In this document: positions 34,001 through 59,287 of the stretch, piece by piece
Numbering within the stretch: the stretch's first letter is position 1
Layout: each line of letters begins with the position of its first letter
Source: Lamellibrachia satsuma
Taxonomy: Eukaryota; Annelida; Polychaeta; Sabellida; Siboglinidae
NCBI GenBank assembly: GCA_033239005.1
Contig: BSQZ01000030.1
Coordinates: forward strand, 1,695,501 to 1,759,500
Reading direction: 5' to 3'
DNA length: 64,000 nt
Made by a program: the position numbers and the translations under genes
Notes under the pieces: model-generated
Databases searched by the model: none
Seen by the model: the letters and a program-made list of their open reading frames with translations, nothing else
What the model was told of the DNA's origin: nothing

Positions 34001-34335
34001 AAATTCCAGGGACCTCCCACGTAAGATATGGCATCCCCGCCTTTTCGCTGCAATGATGTCTACTTATTGCTTTTAAAAATTATGTGTTTATTAGCTATTA
34101 AAAGAAAACGTGTTTGCTGTTGCTAATGCCATTACACTGCTTGTGAACTATTACTAATCAAACAGATTTAACTTAAATAAATTTCACAGTATATCAATAT
34201 GTCAGCTTGGGTTGATCTCAGTTTAATTTAACATGGTTAGGCCTTTAAGCTTTACTTATTCAATGACGACCATGTTAAACTGCTTGTTAAACACGACAAA
34301 TCAGTTGGTATTTCAAAATAAATACATTAGTACAG

Positions 34336-35122
34336 AATACAATCACTGTGGACTGTTCTCATTGTAGCCTAACTACAAGCTCTAGTCACTCAATGTGAGG
34401 ACTGCTGCTGGTGCCTGCCAATAATACAATCACTGTGTACTGTTCTCATGGTAGCCTAACTACAAGCTCTAGTCACTCAATGTGAGGACTGCTGCTGGTG
34501 CGTGCCAATAATACAATCACTGTGGACTGTTCTCATTGTAGCCTAACTACAAGCTCTAGTCACTCAGTGTGAGGATTGCTGCTGGGGCCTGCCAATAATA
34601 CAATCACTGTGGACTGTTCTCATTGTAGCCTAACTACAAGCTCTAGTCACTCAATGTGAGGACTGCTGCTGGTGCCTGCCAATAATAAAATTACTGTGGA
34701 CTGTTCTCATGGCAGCCTAACTACAAGCTCCAGTCACTCAATGTGAGAACTGCTGCTGGTGCCTGCCAATAATACAATCACTGTGGACTGTTCTCATGGC
34801 AGCCTAACTACAAGCTCTAGTCACTCAATGTGAGGATTGCTGCTGGTGCCTGCCAATAATACAATCACTGTGGACTGTTCTCATTGTAGCCTAACTACAA
34901 GCTTTAGTCACTAAATGTCAGGACTGCTGCTGGTGCCTGCCAATAATACAATTACTGTGGACTGTTCTCATGGCAGCCTAACTACAAGCTCTAGTCACTC
35001 AATGTGAGGACTGCTGCTTGTGCCTGCCAATAATACAATCACTGTGGACTGTTCTCATGGTAGCCTAACTACAAGCTCTAGTCACTCAATGTGAGGACTG
35101 CTGCTGGAACCTGCCAATAATA
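34336..35122. repeat. 87-bp minisatellite, about 9 copies, inside the hAT element
   Basis: The unit contains CAATCACTGTGGACTGTTCT, GCCTAACTACAAGCTCTAGT and GAGGACTGCTGCTGGTGCCT. Copies differ at a few positions (CATTGTAGC versus CATGGCAGC). Confidence 0.95.
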
Positions 35123-35139
35123 CAATTGATGCACGGGGA

Positions 35140-36687
35140 GATCTTTGACAAACAAACATGCATCTTCAATGCTCAACCTGGCCCTGTATTTAGTTTTCAG
35201 TGCTGTCATGGCTGAAACACCAACCTCGCAGTTAGGTGGTGCTGAATGGTATCAACACCTCCATTGCTGTATCATGACATAGCTGGAACTCAGCTCCACA
35301 CTGGGACCAGAATGTTTCCAGATGCACTTCATTGAAACGAGCTCTCATGGTGCCATCAGATGATAAGTCGATGAGCTCTTCCAAGACCATGGATGGGGAA
35401 GTGGCTGGAAGTTGTTCCTCGATGTTCTCAGTAAATGGGTTTGCAATCCACTGGTAAGAAGCTGCTTGCTCCTCTGTGAGTTCAGGGGAATAACTGTTAA
35501 ATTTGTCCAACAACCCTGACAGGTACACTGTTACCTGACGTTTGATGACACTGAAATCTATATTTCTCTCCAGAATGAATACATGCATCTGTTCAAACAT
35601 GTCAATGGTTCCTGATGAGGCACGAGTTTTCCGTAGTTTTAGTTTTCTTTTGAATGCCTCCACTCGTTCAATGCTGTTTTTGTTTACTCTCTGCATCGTT
35701 TTATTGAGCTTGTTTGTTTCACTGAATATGTCTGCAAGATAGCTGAGTGGACAAGATAGCTGAGTGGACAAGATAGCTGAGTGGACAAGCCATTTCTCAT
35801 CACTCAAGTACTCCGCCAGATCAGGCCTCTTGTCCGAGAACATACACAGCTCCTCCTTTAGACTGAACAGGCGTGTGAGCATCCACCCGCGGGATAACCA
35901 TCTCACCTCTGTGTGCATGAACAGGGTGTGGTGGTCAGCGCCCACTTATTCACAGAGGGCAGTGAATATCCTAGAGTTTGTAGCTCTTGCATTAACAAAC
36001 TTCACTATGGTTGCGGCAGTGTTCATAACGTCGTGAAGCACTGATTCAATGTCCTTTGCAGCAAACGCGTCTCTGTGCAAAAAAACCGTGTTGAAACGGC
36101 ACGAGAGGGGGCCTGGGGGGGCGACAGCTTTGATTCTTTGCGCGACTCCTGCGTGCCTGCCAGTCAACGCCGTGGCGCCATCTGTACATACTCCGATGCA
36201 GTTTGTCCAGTTGATTCCATTATTCCTCATGTAATCATCCAGTGTCCTTTACCGTTATAGTCGTCCTAAACTCTTTGCAAAACAAAAAGTCCTCCCTTAT
36301 CTCTTTCTCCCACTCATGGTGCACGTACACCAGTAGATGTGACATTTTGGATATGTCTGTCGACTCATCCAATTGTATGGCGAAGTCATTGTCACGGAAG
36401 GCGCACGGTGCATTGTATCGTTACTCTATGTTCTCAGACATAGATGAGATGTGGCGTTTGTCATTTGACATCAGCGTTTTCGCCAGCGCCTTGGCTTTCA
36501 CCTCTCCACACATTTCTCTGACAATCTGACTTCTTCTGTTGAATAATTTTCTGAGCCACATTGTATGATATTTTAACCAGTTTCTTATCCACAGCGGCAG
36601 TAGCGGCTTTCATTTCTGCTTGCGTACAACTCAGTTCTTTTGTCTTACGCAAAAAAAATCATCTGGGCTTATCCTTGTACTGGCCAT
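35140..36687 (-). pseudogene. hAT transposase, ZBED5/SCAND3/FAM200-like, broken
   Basis: From an ATG at 36687 the minus strand reads MASTRISPDDFFCVR, then in other frames KLVKISYNVAQKIIQQKK (usual ..SY..A..IA..KKP), NNGINWTNCIGVCTDGATAL (36230), LSCRFNTVFLHRDAFAAKD (usual ..C.IHR.ALA.K), FMHTEVRWLSRGWMLTRLF (35945) and the dimerisation part LETFWSQCGAEFQLCHDTAM ending PFSTT. Several frameshifts and stops, and the BED finger is not seen. An 18-bp in-frame triplication (GATAGCTGAGTGGACAA) lies at about 35735-35790. Confidence 0.9.
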
Positions 36688-37206
36688 GATTCGTATGTAG
36701 ATGTTTTATTAACTTGGATGGTTGGACAGCACTTGAGAGCAAAGCACACATTGTGGTTGGGGATCTGCTCGCGGGGCATACTACGAAGCCATTAGGCTGG
36801 CATAGTAACTTAAGTTAAGGTAACTGTCTTCATATTTTCAATTTTTTGCCTGGCTTGCATTATCCGAACAATTGTGCCATTTACTCACAGTCGCTGCGGT
36901 CTCTGGGTCCGACTCATCATCTCACTTATCATTATGTGGATTTGTATTTACTGGCACTTGTTTTGAGGAGGTCGGATGAGTAATAAACGTGTCTATTTTC
37001 TTCTCCGTTTGACGATATACACAGCACTAAAAAGTTCGCCCCAAAACTCCACAATGACTCCGCAAATGGTAATCGTGGAGGTTTGCGCTTAGGTTTCATT
37101 TTTCGATCATTATACGGCAGTAAATTTATGGTTTTGTTAACATGGCTGTTCTCTGCGGCCCCCCCAGTGGGCCGAGGACTCCCAGTTGAGAAACGCTGGT
37201 ATTTAT

Positions 37207-37636
37207 GGTTTGTTATTGAATATAACAGGTAATTAGGTAAGATTGTATGTTTTGCTGGTAATCTTATTACAAGTCTTGTCGACAAAATCTGTAAAAAGCA
37301 AATTGTACTGTTTGGCTGGTTCCTGGGGCACCACCGACACTGTCATAACCACGTCGCTGTCTGTGCCTACTACTAGTACAGTACAGTTAGACATTCTATG
37401 TTGTCTTTCACTTTTTAATACGCTTTGTTTGAATATGTAAACACAAGTTTTAGCTTTGTCTTTGGCTTTGCCCACGACCACGTTGAAACCACATTAGTTC
37501 TTGATTAGAGACAGGGTGACGTTATCACATACCAACAAATAAGAAACTTAATAACTTGTATGAGATGTCAACTGAATCAATACTATTGATGAAGCCGACG
37601 TAATATTGACAATTGTAATATTCGGAGTCATATTAG
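37207..37636. other. intergenic, no recognised feature
   Basis: A minus frame at 37481-37243 (MSNCTVLVVGTDSDVVMTVS in part) has a coding-like look but no recognisable family. Confidence 0.3.
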
Positions 37637-38080
37637 ATGATAACGTTAACGGACTCAGTCGGTCAGCTGAATTATGAACTGTCACTCCATTTATTCAACC
37701 CCCGCCTGAACAGTGGGCAGCTCTTAATGACAGGGATCGGTTATTACTTCCGATATTACCCCTACAATAGTCCTCACACAGCGTTGGTCAACAGTGGGGT
37801 TCAGTCCATGCGCAAGGAACCAGAAAAGCTACACCCTACGATTCTTACCAAACTTAAAAAAGGGAAACTAAAACATCAGGTTTTGTCTACCCAAGAATAC
37901 AGTGCTGTTAGTGCATTTGTTTGGAATCTTCACCAAAAACATCTCGTTGGCAAAATAGAAACGTACAAAAAAGCATTCCAGTTTGTCAAAGAAACAACCT
38001 TGACAGGAACAACTTCAAAATCACTGTTCTGCCCTGCACTGGCAGGACAAAACGGATTCTCTACTAACCATGATTTATGA
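37637..38080 (+). CDS. unrecognised 147-codon ORF
   Basis: Longest unexplained forward frame between the CYTH and TYMS genes. It begins directly after an acceptor-like ATATTAG. The product is basic and of mixed composition (TGIGYYFRYYPYNSPHTALV, LHPTILTKLKKGKLKHQVLS), without membrane segment, signal peptide or motif I know. It may be an exon of an unidentified gene, a transposon fragment or chance. Its composition is less AT-biased than its flanks, which favours former coding use. Confidence 0.35.
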   Translation: MITLTDSVGQLNYELSLHLFNPRLNSGQLLMTGIGYYFRYYPYNSPHTALVNSGVQSMRKEPEKLHPTILTKLKKGKLKHQVLSTQEYSAVSAFVWNLHQKHLVGKIETYKKAFQFVKETTLTGTTSKSLFCPALAGQNGFSTNHDL

Positions 38081-38696
38081 TAAATGGCTACTGGATGGAT
38101 ATAAGGAACATCAGATATATATCAACATGGGACAAATTCCCAACATGTTCTACATAGCAAGACTTCACTGTATATTACTATTACAACCGAGCCTCAGCAC
38201 ACGGCTGAATAGGTGTCCAGAGTATGTAAAGGAGAATGTTAAATTTCAGATTTAGCAAAAGCTTGCACATGTAAATATATTAAAGTTCAGAGTATATCAT
38301 CAACATCTGAATTGTTACAATTAATAATAAAATAAAAAACACTTGTTCATTTCCATCAATGTTTAGTTGAAACATCGTATAATAAAATTAATATTAAATT
38401 ATAAAACATACTACTGCCTAATTATATACAGATGCCTAAATCATTGTTGAACATTGTTACTGTTATGATATCAGTTTCAATAATTTGGCAGCACATAATA
38501 ACAATAGATATAATGCAGATTCTATTTGCCTTTAAACACCTTAAAACTTGATTGAACCAAGTTGATGTTGACATTTTAATTGACATTTTATATTTCAAAT
38601 TATTTTCTCACCTTGGTTATAATAAAAAAATAAATGTCTTCACTGTGATGGATACAAAGCGTCTGACTAAATGTTCTATTTCCTGAAGAAAGTTCT
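38081..38696. other. no recognised feature, 3' flank of TYMS
   Basis: AT-rich sequence between the unrecognised ORF and the TYMS 3' end. Confidence 0.5.
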
Positions 38697-38703
38697 ATTT
38701 ATT
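38697..38703 (-). promoter_or_regulatory. candidate TYMS polyadenylation signal
   Basis: ATTTATT on the plus strand is AATAAAT on the minus strand, about 130 nt after the TYMS stop codon. Confidence 0.45.
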
Positions 38704-38831
38704 TTTAATACTTGGCAATATAGAAGCAGATAGCATACTGAAGTAGTGACATTAGAGCAAATGTGGGGAGTTAGTAACCATCAAATCAAGATGCCACAGT
38801 GTTGTTGCTAACTCTCTGGAATGTTGCTATA

Positions 38832-52242
<13,411 letters not shown>

Positions 52243-52744
52243 CTGATTAGCAACTAAAATTAAATGCCATATGTGTACTGTTTGGTAATTAATATTAATA
52301 TTAGAATATATTTATTTAGACCAGATATGTATACAAACAAATAACAATTCCAATGACGTAGTATATTGACAAAATAATGAAACCAAAACATGGCAGCATG
52401 ATTGGTGCACATAGAATATAGTGAAAAAAATAAAAAAATAGTATAATTATACAATTTATGCATTTATTGCTTTTTATTTCAAATATGAACTTATTGAGTT
52501 TCACAAGTTTTGTCATGTAAGGAATGTTGTTGTAGTTTTATAATTAATTAACACGGTCATGGAATACTGTTGGAAGCAGGCACTGGATGATTGGATCAGC
52601 ATCACTAATCGATAGCAGTGCCCTGACAATGGATCAACCCATTGGCTGATCAAGCAGTGCAATTGGCTGTGACATTGATTGAGGGTCATGGTTATCAAAA
52701 TAGCAATTAAGACAATAGTTCAGTAGCTGTGCAGGGAAGAGGAA

Positions 52745-52880
52745 GTTGGATTTATGGGGATGTTTTGTTTGGAGGGCTAACATGTTCATGAGGGATGGGC
52801 TTCATCTAAGTGGAAAGGGTGCAGCAGTGTTTGCTGATGAACTCTCAGTAGCAGTCAACAGTGGCATGGGGAGCATCAAA
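52745..52880 (+). pseudogene. LINE-type SGNH hydrolase/esterase fragment
   Basis: The frame MRDGLHLSGKGAAVFADELS carries the D..H block of the SGNH-type esterase found in CR1-like ORF1 proteins. Only about 40 codons are recognisable. Confidence 0.5.
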
Positions 52881-52899
52881 AATAGCAAATAGCAAACAT

Positions 52900-54290
52900 T
52901 ATTTAATAGTTGATTATGCATATTTTATATTTATATATATTATTATTTGAAATCTTAGATTTGAGAAATTTACTGTTTTAAACTGTACTTTTGTTATTTG
53001 TAAATTTTATCATCTGATATAATTATTTATTTAATTATTAATTTTTTTTATGTATTTTGTGTTACAGGTAAAGATATTCAACAGCAACATGTGTATAGAC
53101 TTGAGCTAGTTTGTGATTCAGATGGATTAAAATCGGCTGTTCCGATACCAGTGAATCGAATAATGAACACCTTGGATAACACTGCATGCACTGTTGCAAC
53201 ATGATATAAAATACTTCATCTGAGGACAACTGTTCCTTTCTTAAGTGATCTTCAATTTGAGGTAGATTCATTGTCCATCGATGAGCAAAATCAAAGTGAT
53301 CAATTCTGCTTTTGAAAACTGTGATGGCAACTAGGGTAACCATACACTCTTACACATGGAAATTATTGCCATAATCTCATCTAACATGATAAATAAAATC
53401 ATGAACTTGATGCTGAGACAGTGTGCTTGTGGAACATTGTCACACCATTGCATTTCAAGAATTTTTTTTAATATGACAAACGTTAATAAGCATTGACATT
53501 GTCTGAGGAAATGTATGTACATATCGAAATAAATAGTTGCTTTTGAATAAGATGTTGCAACCTTTTGATAATTAATAGTCATGGTGAAATATTCACAACT
53601 GCAGTATAATCTAAACATATACAATTATGTTGATGCTCCAAGTATGGGTGGACCAACTCATTATCTGATGCTGTAAATAGGTCAAGTGTGACCTGTAAAT
53701 AGGTCAAGTGTGAAATGCTGGTAAACTAATTAGGTAATGTAAACATTACAAGGTCACAAAGTATTTGATAAATATACATTTTCCATCCATTAAAATAGAT
53801 CCATTACCTATTGAATAACAGCTAAATTATCCAATTAATCCAAATAAATAGGTCAAATGTGAAATATAGGTCAATTAATTAGGTCATCAAAAATATGGAT
53901 TTACCAAGTCACATAACACTGAAGTGGATACATTCCATCAACTAAAGGTTTAGTAAACCCATTTACTAATTAATTACAACAAAATAATGTCATTATGCCA
54001 TGTAAATAGGTGAAGTCATGTCAAGGTCAAATATTATTAAAATTCGTTTCTGGGTCACATACCTTTTATTTCATAGCAATATGTTCAATACATTAAAAAC
54101 TATTGCTATTTTCATATCAATAAAATACAGTCCTTAGCATTCCGGGTCACAAGAAATGGAACCAAATTGAATAGACAATAATGCTAGTTTTCAGAGATCA
54201 AAAAGTGGAATAACTTCGGAAATAATGAAGATATCAATAAAATTACAAAAGTGTTATAAACTTCATAGGACACTGTATCCCGTGGAATCA
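52900..54290. other. no gene recognised
   Basis: AT-rich, with repeated ATAGGTCAA(A/G)TGTGA motifs between 53670 and 53870 suggesting an old degenerate repeat. Confidence 0.45.
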
Positions 54291-54319
54291 TTTAAATGAT
54301 CATCTGGTCAATTAGAGTT

Positions 54320-56860
54320 TTTTTTATATACCTATCACTGGAAGACCGTCGAACCAGAGGAGACCTGATAGAGACATTCAAGGGAATTAACGGCTACACA
54401 GAAGTAGATCCTGAATTGCTCTTCAAGATAAGCCTAAGCCTAAGGGTAGGTATGCGACAATCGGCCTACATACGTGCTAATCTCTCGTTCGTTCACCCGG
54501 TGACCGTATTTTTGCTGCACGTTTGCATGGCGTATTTTAGGAGCTCCCGGAGAATACTCATTGTGATGACATAGTTAACATGCTCCGCTGACGCGTCGTT
54601 TTCGAAATTTTCCAATCTGATTTGTAGAGTCAAAAAACATTTACGTCAAAGTTTTTGGTCGTCAAAGTCATCGACTATTTACCTGAAGGTAGGAAAACTT
54701 TTCTTTCAAACCTTTATAATTTATATTTCCATATACTTGTCTATGTGTGTGCCAAATCTGAGGCAAATTAAACTATTAGCACATTGTTTTCTAGGATTAC
54801 CAAAATTTTATGTCGAACCGAAAAATGGTTGATCGGGTTGAATTTCACTGTGACAATCCCATGTTTGCCATCGTCTAGATGACCGTGGCCCACCACGACC
54901 ATACTAAAATGATTCTTTTGGGTGTATTTAATAGTTTCCCGATGAGTTTCATGAAAATAATGACTTAGATTATTGAAGATTTTGAAGGATACTATTCCTG
55001 CTAAAAATAGTGCTGTTCATGGCATTTAGGTCACGTGACCTGAATCTTGCAATGTGATTGGCTGATGCCGTTGTTTACAAACACAAGGGACCATGTGCTT
55101 TTATTGCTGTATTATTTTATGAATTTTTTGGATTGTTGATTTTCCTAACACATTTTATCATTACCTCATACATTTACCTGACCTTTCTAAAAAAAAATTC
55201 TTCTACCTTATTCATGATAATAACCCTGATATAAGGAATTGTGTGGAGGAAAATTTCAAGCTTGATTCAGTTGATGGAATATTTAACCTTGCTTTTCCTT
55301 TTTTACTCCAAATGAGTTACAGGTCAATAGAACACAGGCACCTGATCTCCTTTGCAATCAGAAAAAAAGAGAGAAATTAGTCAAATTGGCAATTTTATGG
55401 TTATTTGTCATGTTTGGTAATGGGGTATTTAAAGTTGAAGAAAGCAGGTGGAACTTATGTTGTGGGGTACTGAAGTGAGGTTGAAACTTACTCGAACGAT
55501 GCTGTGGATTATGACATTTCAAAGTATGCCCTTGCTGCGGATCTGTTGTGTGAGGATTTGACTGTATCGTAAAATTAACGAGACATTTTGTGTATATATT
55601 TTAAATAAGTAGGTACGTTTGATTCAGTTATAAGGCCACCCTTAATGAATTGTTTGTTTGCAGTAATCCTACCCAAGGTTTTTAGGCTGGGTAGGGATTA
55701 AGTAAAATAAAAAATACATGAAAGACCCCTCAAATATCAATAAAAGCTAAGTCTGGCGTCACCTATGGACCAATGGGTCAGTCGATTACGACAAACAGAC
55801 AATTAATTAAGGGTGACCTAATTGTAATATCTTGACATGCAGCACCTTACAGTTACATGTCTTTAGTTTGTATGATTTTTACTTCAGAGGTTTATTGAAT
55901 TCAGGACTGCTCTGAAAAAGGTTGATATTCACTAATTTAGCTAATTTTCAATTAAATCAAATTATTACCAAAAAGATAGAAAAAAACTTAAGATAAACAG
56001 TGTGTTATGATCACATTTGTTATTTCTAGCTAATTTTCAATTAAATCAAATTATTACCAAAAAGATAATGGGGGGGAATATTGCATTCTGAAATTTTCCC
56101 TTATCAATGAATACATATCGTTTATCAATCAAAGTAATTAAGATTATTAATTAATGATTGACTTAAATCATGAATTAAATTAACACTGCACTAACTGTTT
56201 GTGTTTTAATATATATCCCCTAAATTCATCTCTCCAATATTAAAAAAGTTATGACACTCTGTATTCTCAAAATGAAACGTAATTGACCCAAAAGGTCACA
56301 ACTTTTCTTTTTCTAGTAAAACAAGGCCGAAAAATGGGTTGCGCATCTAATATTTAAAATGTCATAACTTATTTAATATTCCACCTAGAACAAAGATCTA
56401 AATGGCATTTTAAAGTTTTTTTTCAGGCTCTGCACAATGGTACTCAATTGATGTCTATCCATGTAGGTTGACATTTTTTTTCACATATCTACTAAGGGAT
56501 GTCACTCAACAAAGCAGATCACGCGGACACAACCAAACCATTACGGTAAAACACCCGTCTCGTAATCAATCCGTGGAATAGTCTACCACCAAATACTATC
56601 AAAGCAACCTCTATCAACACCTTCAAGTCGCGCATCAAGTCATTATTCGAGTAAATACACAAGTCTGAAAGTCACAAGTGTCACAAGACACAACCCTATC
56701 AGCATCACTGTCAGGGGATCCCCTATCTGCTATCAGTATTCAAATACCTACCGAAGAAATTAGCTAAATTCAAATACTCAAATCAACAGAAGTTGTAAAA
56801 ACTGCTAATAAAGGGACTTCTACAGGCCAGTTGGCCTCCTGTCCCATCAACCACGCTGGT
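54320..56860 (+). mobile_element. LINE 3' end (RT C-terminus), split by an insertion
   Basis: 54330-54446 reads YLSLEDRRTRGDLIETFKGI and EVDPELLFKISLSLR, the L..RR.RGDLI...K block. It resumes at 56499 with VTQQSRSRGHNQTI and, after a frameshift, NPWNSLPPNTIKATSINTF. The 3' tail ends CAGGCCAGTTGGCCTCCTGT and CCCATCAACC. Confidence 0.82.
54447..56491. mobile_element. 2045-bp insertion with short inverted ends and 7-bp target duplication
   Basis: CTAAGGG at 54440-54446 and 56492-56498. Ends TAGGTATGCGA and, reversed, TAGATATGTGA (9 of 11). Removing the insertion and one target copy makes the flanking LINE frame continuous. A 50-bp duplicate (TTTCAATTAAATCAAATTAT) occurs at about 55947 and 56036. 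No transposase seen. Confidence 0.65.
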
Positions 56861-56899
56861 AAGAATAATGGTAAGTACTGGTAAGAACTAAAATACAAA

Positions 56900-57250
56900 C
56901 CTGTTGGCGCGCTAAAAGTACTTCGAAAATTTTTCGCGCGAAATACCCTTTCCTGTTTACATATGCCCTCTGTCGGTGAACCTCATCTAGCAGTTCGCCA
57001 AACTCTCCATGTGGCGTTACTGTTGCGGTCACACGCCGCCACAAATCTAGCTTTCATTATCCAGCCTCCGTGCTGTGGCGCCACCGTTTGTCGCACACAT
57101 CTTTGCTTGGATGCAGAGTGGGGATTTCATTGTGACAGAAATTATGTATGCGCCCAGAATACACAAGTAGCTAATTAAGATCTAAAATGTTTAGTGTAGC
57201 ATTTCGATACTGACGCCAACTGGCTGCTGGCGCTTCACGGGAATGCCTAC
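56900..57250. other. relatively GC-rich unassigned stretch
   Basis: Contains CpG-bearing sequence (TTTCGCGCGAAATA, TCACACGCCGCC) and a forward frame 56963-57178 without recognisable similarity. It could be a promoter or repeat remnant. Confidence 0.3.
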
Positions 57251-57299
57251 ACAAAAATGGAGATATGACAGTAGTTAACAAGATTGCCACCCAAGGCAA

Positions 57300-57600
57300 A
57301 GGTGGGGACTCTTTGCAGAAGGTTTCGTGCACTCTGTGACGTAACGAATTTGTGTGGTGTGCATGAAACCTTCTGCGTGATGCAGAAGGTTTCATGTATT
57401 TGTGTTTAACTGATATTGTGTGAAGTATAATTGTTGCTCTGTCAACTTTATCAATTCTGGGGGAAGGAACTAGTGCATAAGTAACTCTACAAACACATTG
57501 CAAGGCATTTTGGTGAGAGACAGCATAATTCACCTCAAAAATGTAGGTGCGCATGAAACCTTCTGCGTGATGCAGAAGGTTTCACGTATCTGTGCTTGAC
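57300..57600 (-). repeat. dispersed repeat with palindromic GAAACCTTCTGC motif, copy 1
   Basis: Similar, in inverse orientation, to 60560-60832 (both encode VNYAVSHQNALQ and LRHRVHETF). It contains GAAACCTTCTGC GTGAT GCAGAAGGTTTC palindromes at about 57366 and 57555. Confidence 0.75.
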
Positions 57601-57951
57601 TGACATTGTGTTGTAATTAATTGTTGCTCTATAACTTTATCCATTCTTGAAGAAGGAACTATAATTAATTCTGCGAGATAAGCAACTTTGGTTGTGCTGT
57701 TTGCAATTGTTTGCAATGATAGAATAACCGACAATGCCAAGTAATCACAATTTCATTGAAGTAGTCAATATCATGTGGATTTAATGTAATTAGCATTTAA
57801 AATTTTAGTCATTGAGTTCACTTACAGCTGTGAGAAATACATTCGTGACTGAATATTATTGCTTTAGAATTATACTGTTGTATGAAAGCTTACTGAAAGC
57901 TTGCATTCTTAGTATAATTATAATCATCTATTAAAATAATTGTATAAACAG

Positions 57952-58043
57952 GTCGTCGATGGTTTCCTAAATCTGCTGAGGTACAACCAGGATTGTGGCA
58001 ATGATGACCATGTCTTTGTTGTACCTGCAATAACAACTGTACA
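57952..58043 (+). pseudogene. Ulp1-like relic, exon block 1
   Basis: Acceptor GTATAAACAG before GTCGTCGATGG; donor GTACA|GTGAGA. N-terminal Ulp1 helix and the VFVVP strand. Confidence 0.6.
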
Positions 58044-58269
58044 GTGAGAAAGAGGTTGCTATGATATGAACTTGTATTCCTCTGTAAGTTATGAGTTTCT
58101 TATTTAACTCTCTTCCATTTCACCCCGTTAATTAGCTTGAGATTTCTTCTTTTTCTTCTTCTTCAGCACCACTCCCTTTATATTAGAAATACACTTCTGC
58201 TCAGTGAATACAACCTTAATACTCTTTCATTCCCTCTGATGCATAGACAATGAGTATGAGAGGCAGGAT

Positions 58270-58420
58270 GTAGCAGAGAAAGCTGAGTGGTTTGGTGGAG
58301 TGCAAGGCAGTGGGTACTATTGTTCAATCCCTGAGATGGGGCTGGTTGGCTGGGACTAATGTAGTTTTAGTGTCTAAAGTGCTATAGTGCTAAAGGCGGC
58401 TTTGATTGTCCTTTATGCTG
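58270..58420 (+). mobile_element. possible tRNA-derived SINE
   Basis: GCTGAGTGGTTTGGTGGAGT resembles an A box and TGTTCAATCCC a B box about 40 bp later, followed by AAAGTGCTATAGTGCTAAAG. It differs from the other SINE family here. Confidence 0.5.
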
Positions 58421-58594
58421 CATGCTATGATGCCTTTGTATAAACGAGGGTACAATCACACAGACATTTTAATAAATGAAGAATAATAAATGTGTCAACC
58501 TGAATAAGTGAAACGTGTGTCCTGGAGAATGAATTTCCCAAACATAAACAATGTGAATGACAGTATCCCTCAACCTGAAAGTTGTGTAACTATT

Positions 58595-58635
<41 letters not shown>

Positions 58636-58636
58636 G
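58595..58636. repeat. (TTG)n microsatellite
   Basis: About 14 TTG units in the intron between the first two protease blocks. The opposite strand would read poly-Gln or poly-Thr, which is not coding. Confidence 0.95.
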
Positions 58637-58709
58637 GGCTTTCTTTCTGTAGTGGTGAAGTATTATGAAACTCTCTGAAGTAATTTGGATATTTATGACG
58701 TTCTTGTAG

Positions 58710-58862
58710 GCAACGTTCACAGTGTCCAAAGTGGGTATTTGCATCCATCAATGTGAGTGGAAACCACTGGGTCCTTCTTGTTGTCGACATGGTCAACAAG
58801 GCTGTGTTTGTTTTGGACTCCATGTCTAAAGCAACAACAAAGAGGAGATGCATAAAGCACTG
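58710..58862 (+). pseudogene. Ulp1-like relic, exon block 2 (His and Asp)
   Basis: Acceptor GTTCTTGTAG before GCAACG; donor CACTG|GTAGTA. Contains NHW and LDSM. Confidence 0.7.
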
Positions 58863-58954
58863 GTAGTAAGTTTATTTCTATAATTTATGGATTGTTATAT
58901 ATAAATGTGTTAAGTTGTCTTAAGTCTTAAGTAGTTATACTCCAAACAGCCTAG

Positions 58955-59110
58955 TCTTGAGCTAACGCAGGAGTTTGGACCAACGGCTTTTAGTGTCTCT
59001 TCCGAAAGACACGAGCAAAGTGGGGTGAACGAAATTGCCCAAGCTTCGAAACGAAAACCGTCCTCTCGATCGACAGGCGGGTGCTCTAACCATTAGACCA
59101 CCGCTCCCCA
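58955..59110 (-). mobile_element. SINE copy C with tRNA-like head
   Basis: Minus strand: TGGTCTAATGGTTAGAGCAC (A box), CGTTTCGAAG (B-like), then the core GCTTGGGCAATTTCGTTCAC, CCCACTTTGCTCGTGTCTTT, ending GCCGTTGGTCC. The core is shared with 505-815 and 10665-10880. Confidence 0.8.
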
Positions 59111-59219
59111 ACTGCAACACTGCAACATGTACGCCTAAGAAAGTGCAGAATATATTACATGATCTTTATTTGTGTTATTGCTGTTGCGTTTGTATCATAC
59201 ACAAGTAATAAGCCATTTG

Positions 59220-59261
59220 CGGAGGGGGAGGGGGGAGGGGGAGGGGGAGGGGAGGAGGGGT
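59220..59261. repeat. (GGGGA)n purine tract
   Basis: GGGGGAGGGGGGAGGGGGAG-like run just before exon block 3 of the protease relic; potential G-quadruplex former. Confidence 0.9.
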
Positions 59262-59287
59262 TCAAGCCATTCATTGCACTACTACAG

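Larger units (their letters stand above)
33954..37198 (-). mobile_element. hAT transposon of the ZBED5/SCAND3 type, 3245 bp
   Basis: Ends CAGCGGTTCTCAAC and, reversed, CAGCGTTTCTCAAC (13 of 14). Flanks GTATAGAT (33946-33953) and GTATTTAT (37199-37206) match at 6 of 8 and both fit nTnnnnAn. It carries a broken transposase (36687 to about 35140) and an 87-bp minisatellite (34336-35122). Confidence 0.9.

Noticed and set aside
37243..37481. Minus-strand frame MSNCTVLVVGTDSDVVMTVS
   Set aside because: Coding-like but without a convincing donor, family or continuation; recorded only as a note in the intergenic entry.
58469..58853. Poly-Gln and poly-Thr minus-strand frames
   Set aside because: Produced by the (TTG)n microsatellite and antisense to the recognisable Ulp1-like block.
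58955..59110. tRNA gene on the minus strand
   Set aside because: The head resembles a tRNA promoter, but it is followed by the same SINE core as two other copies.
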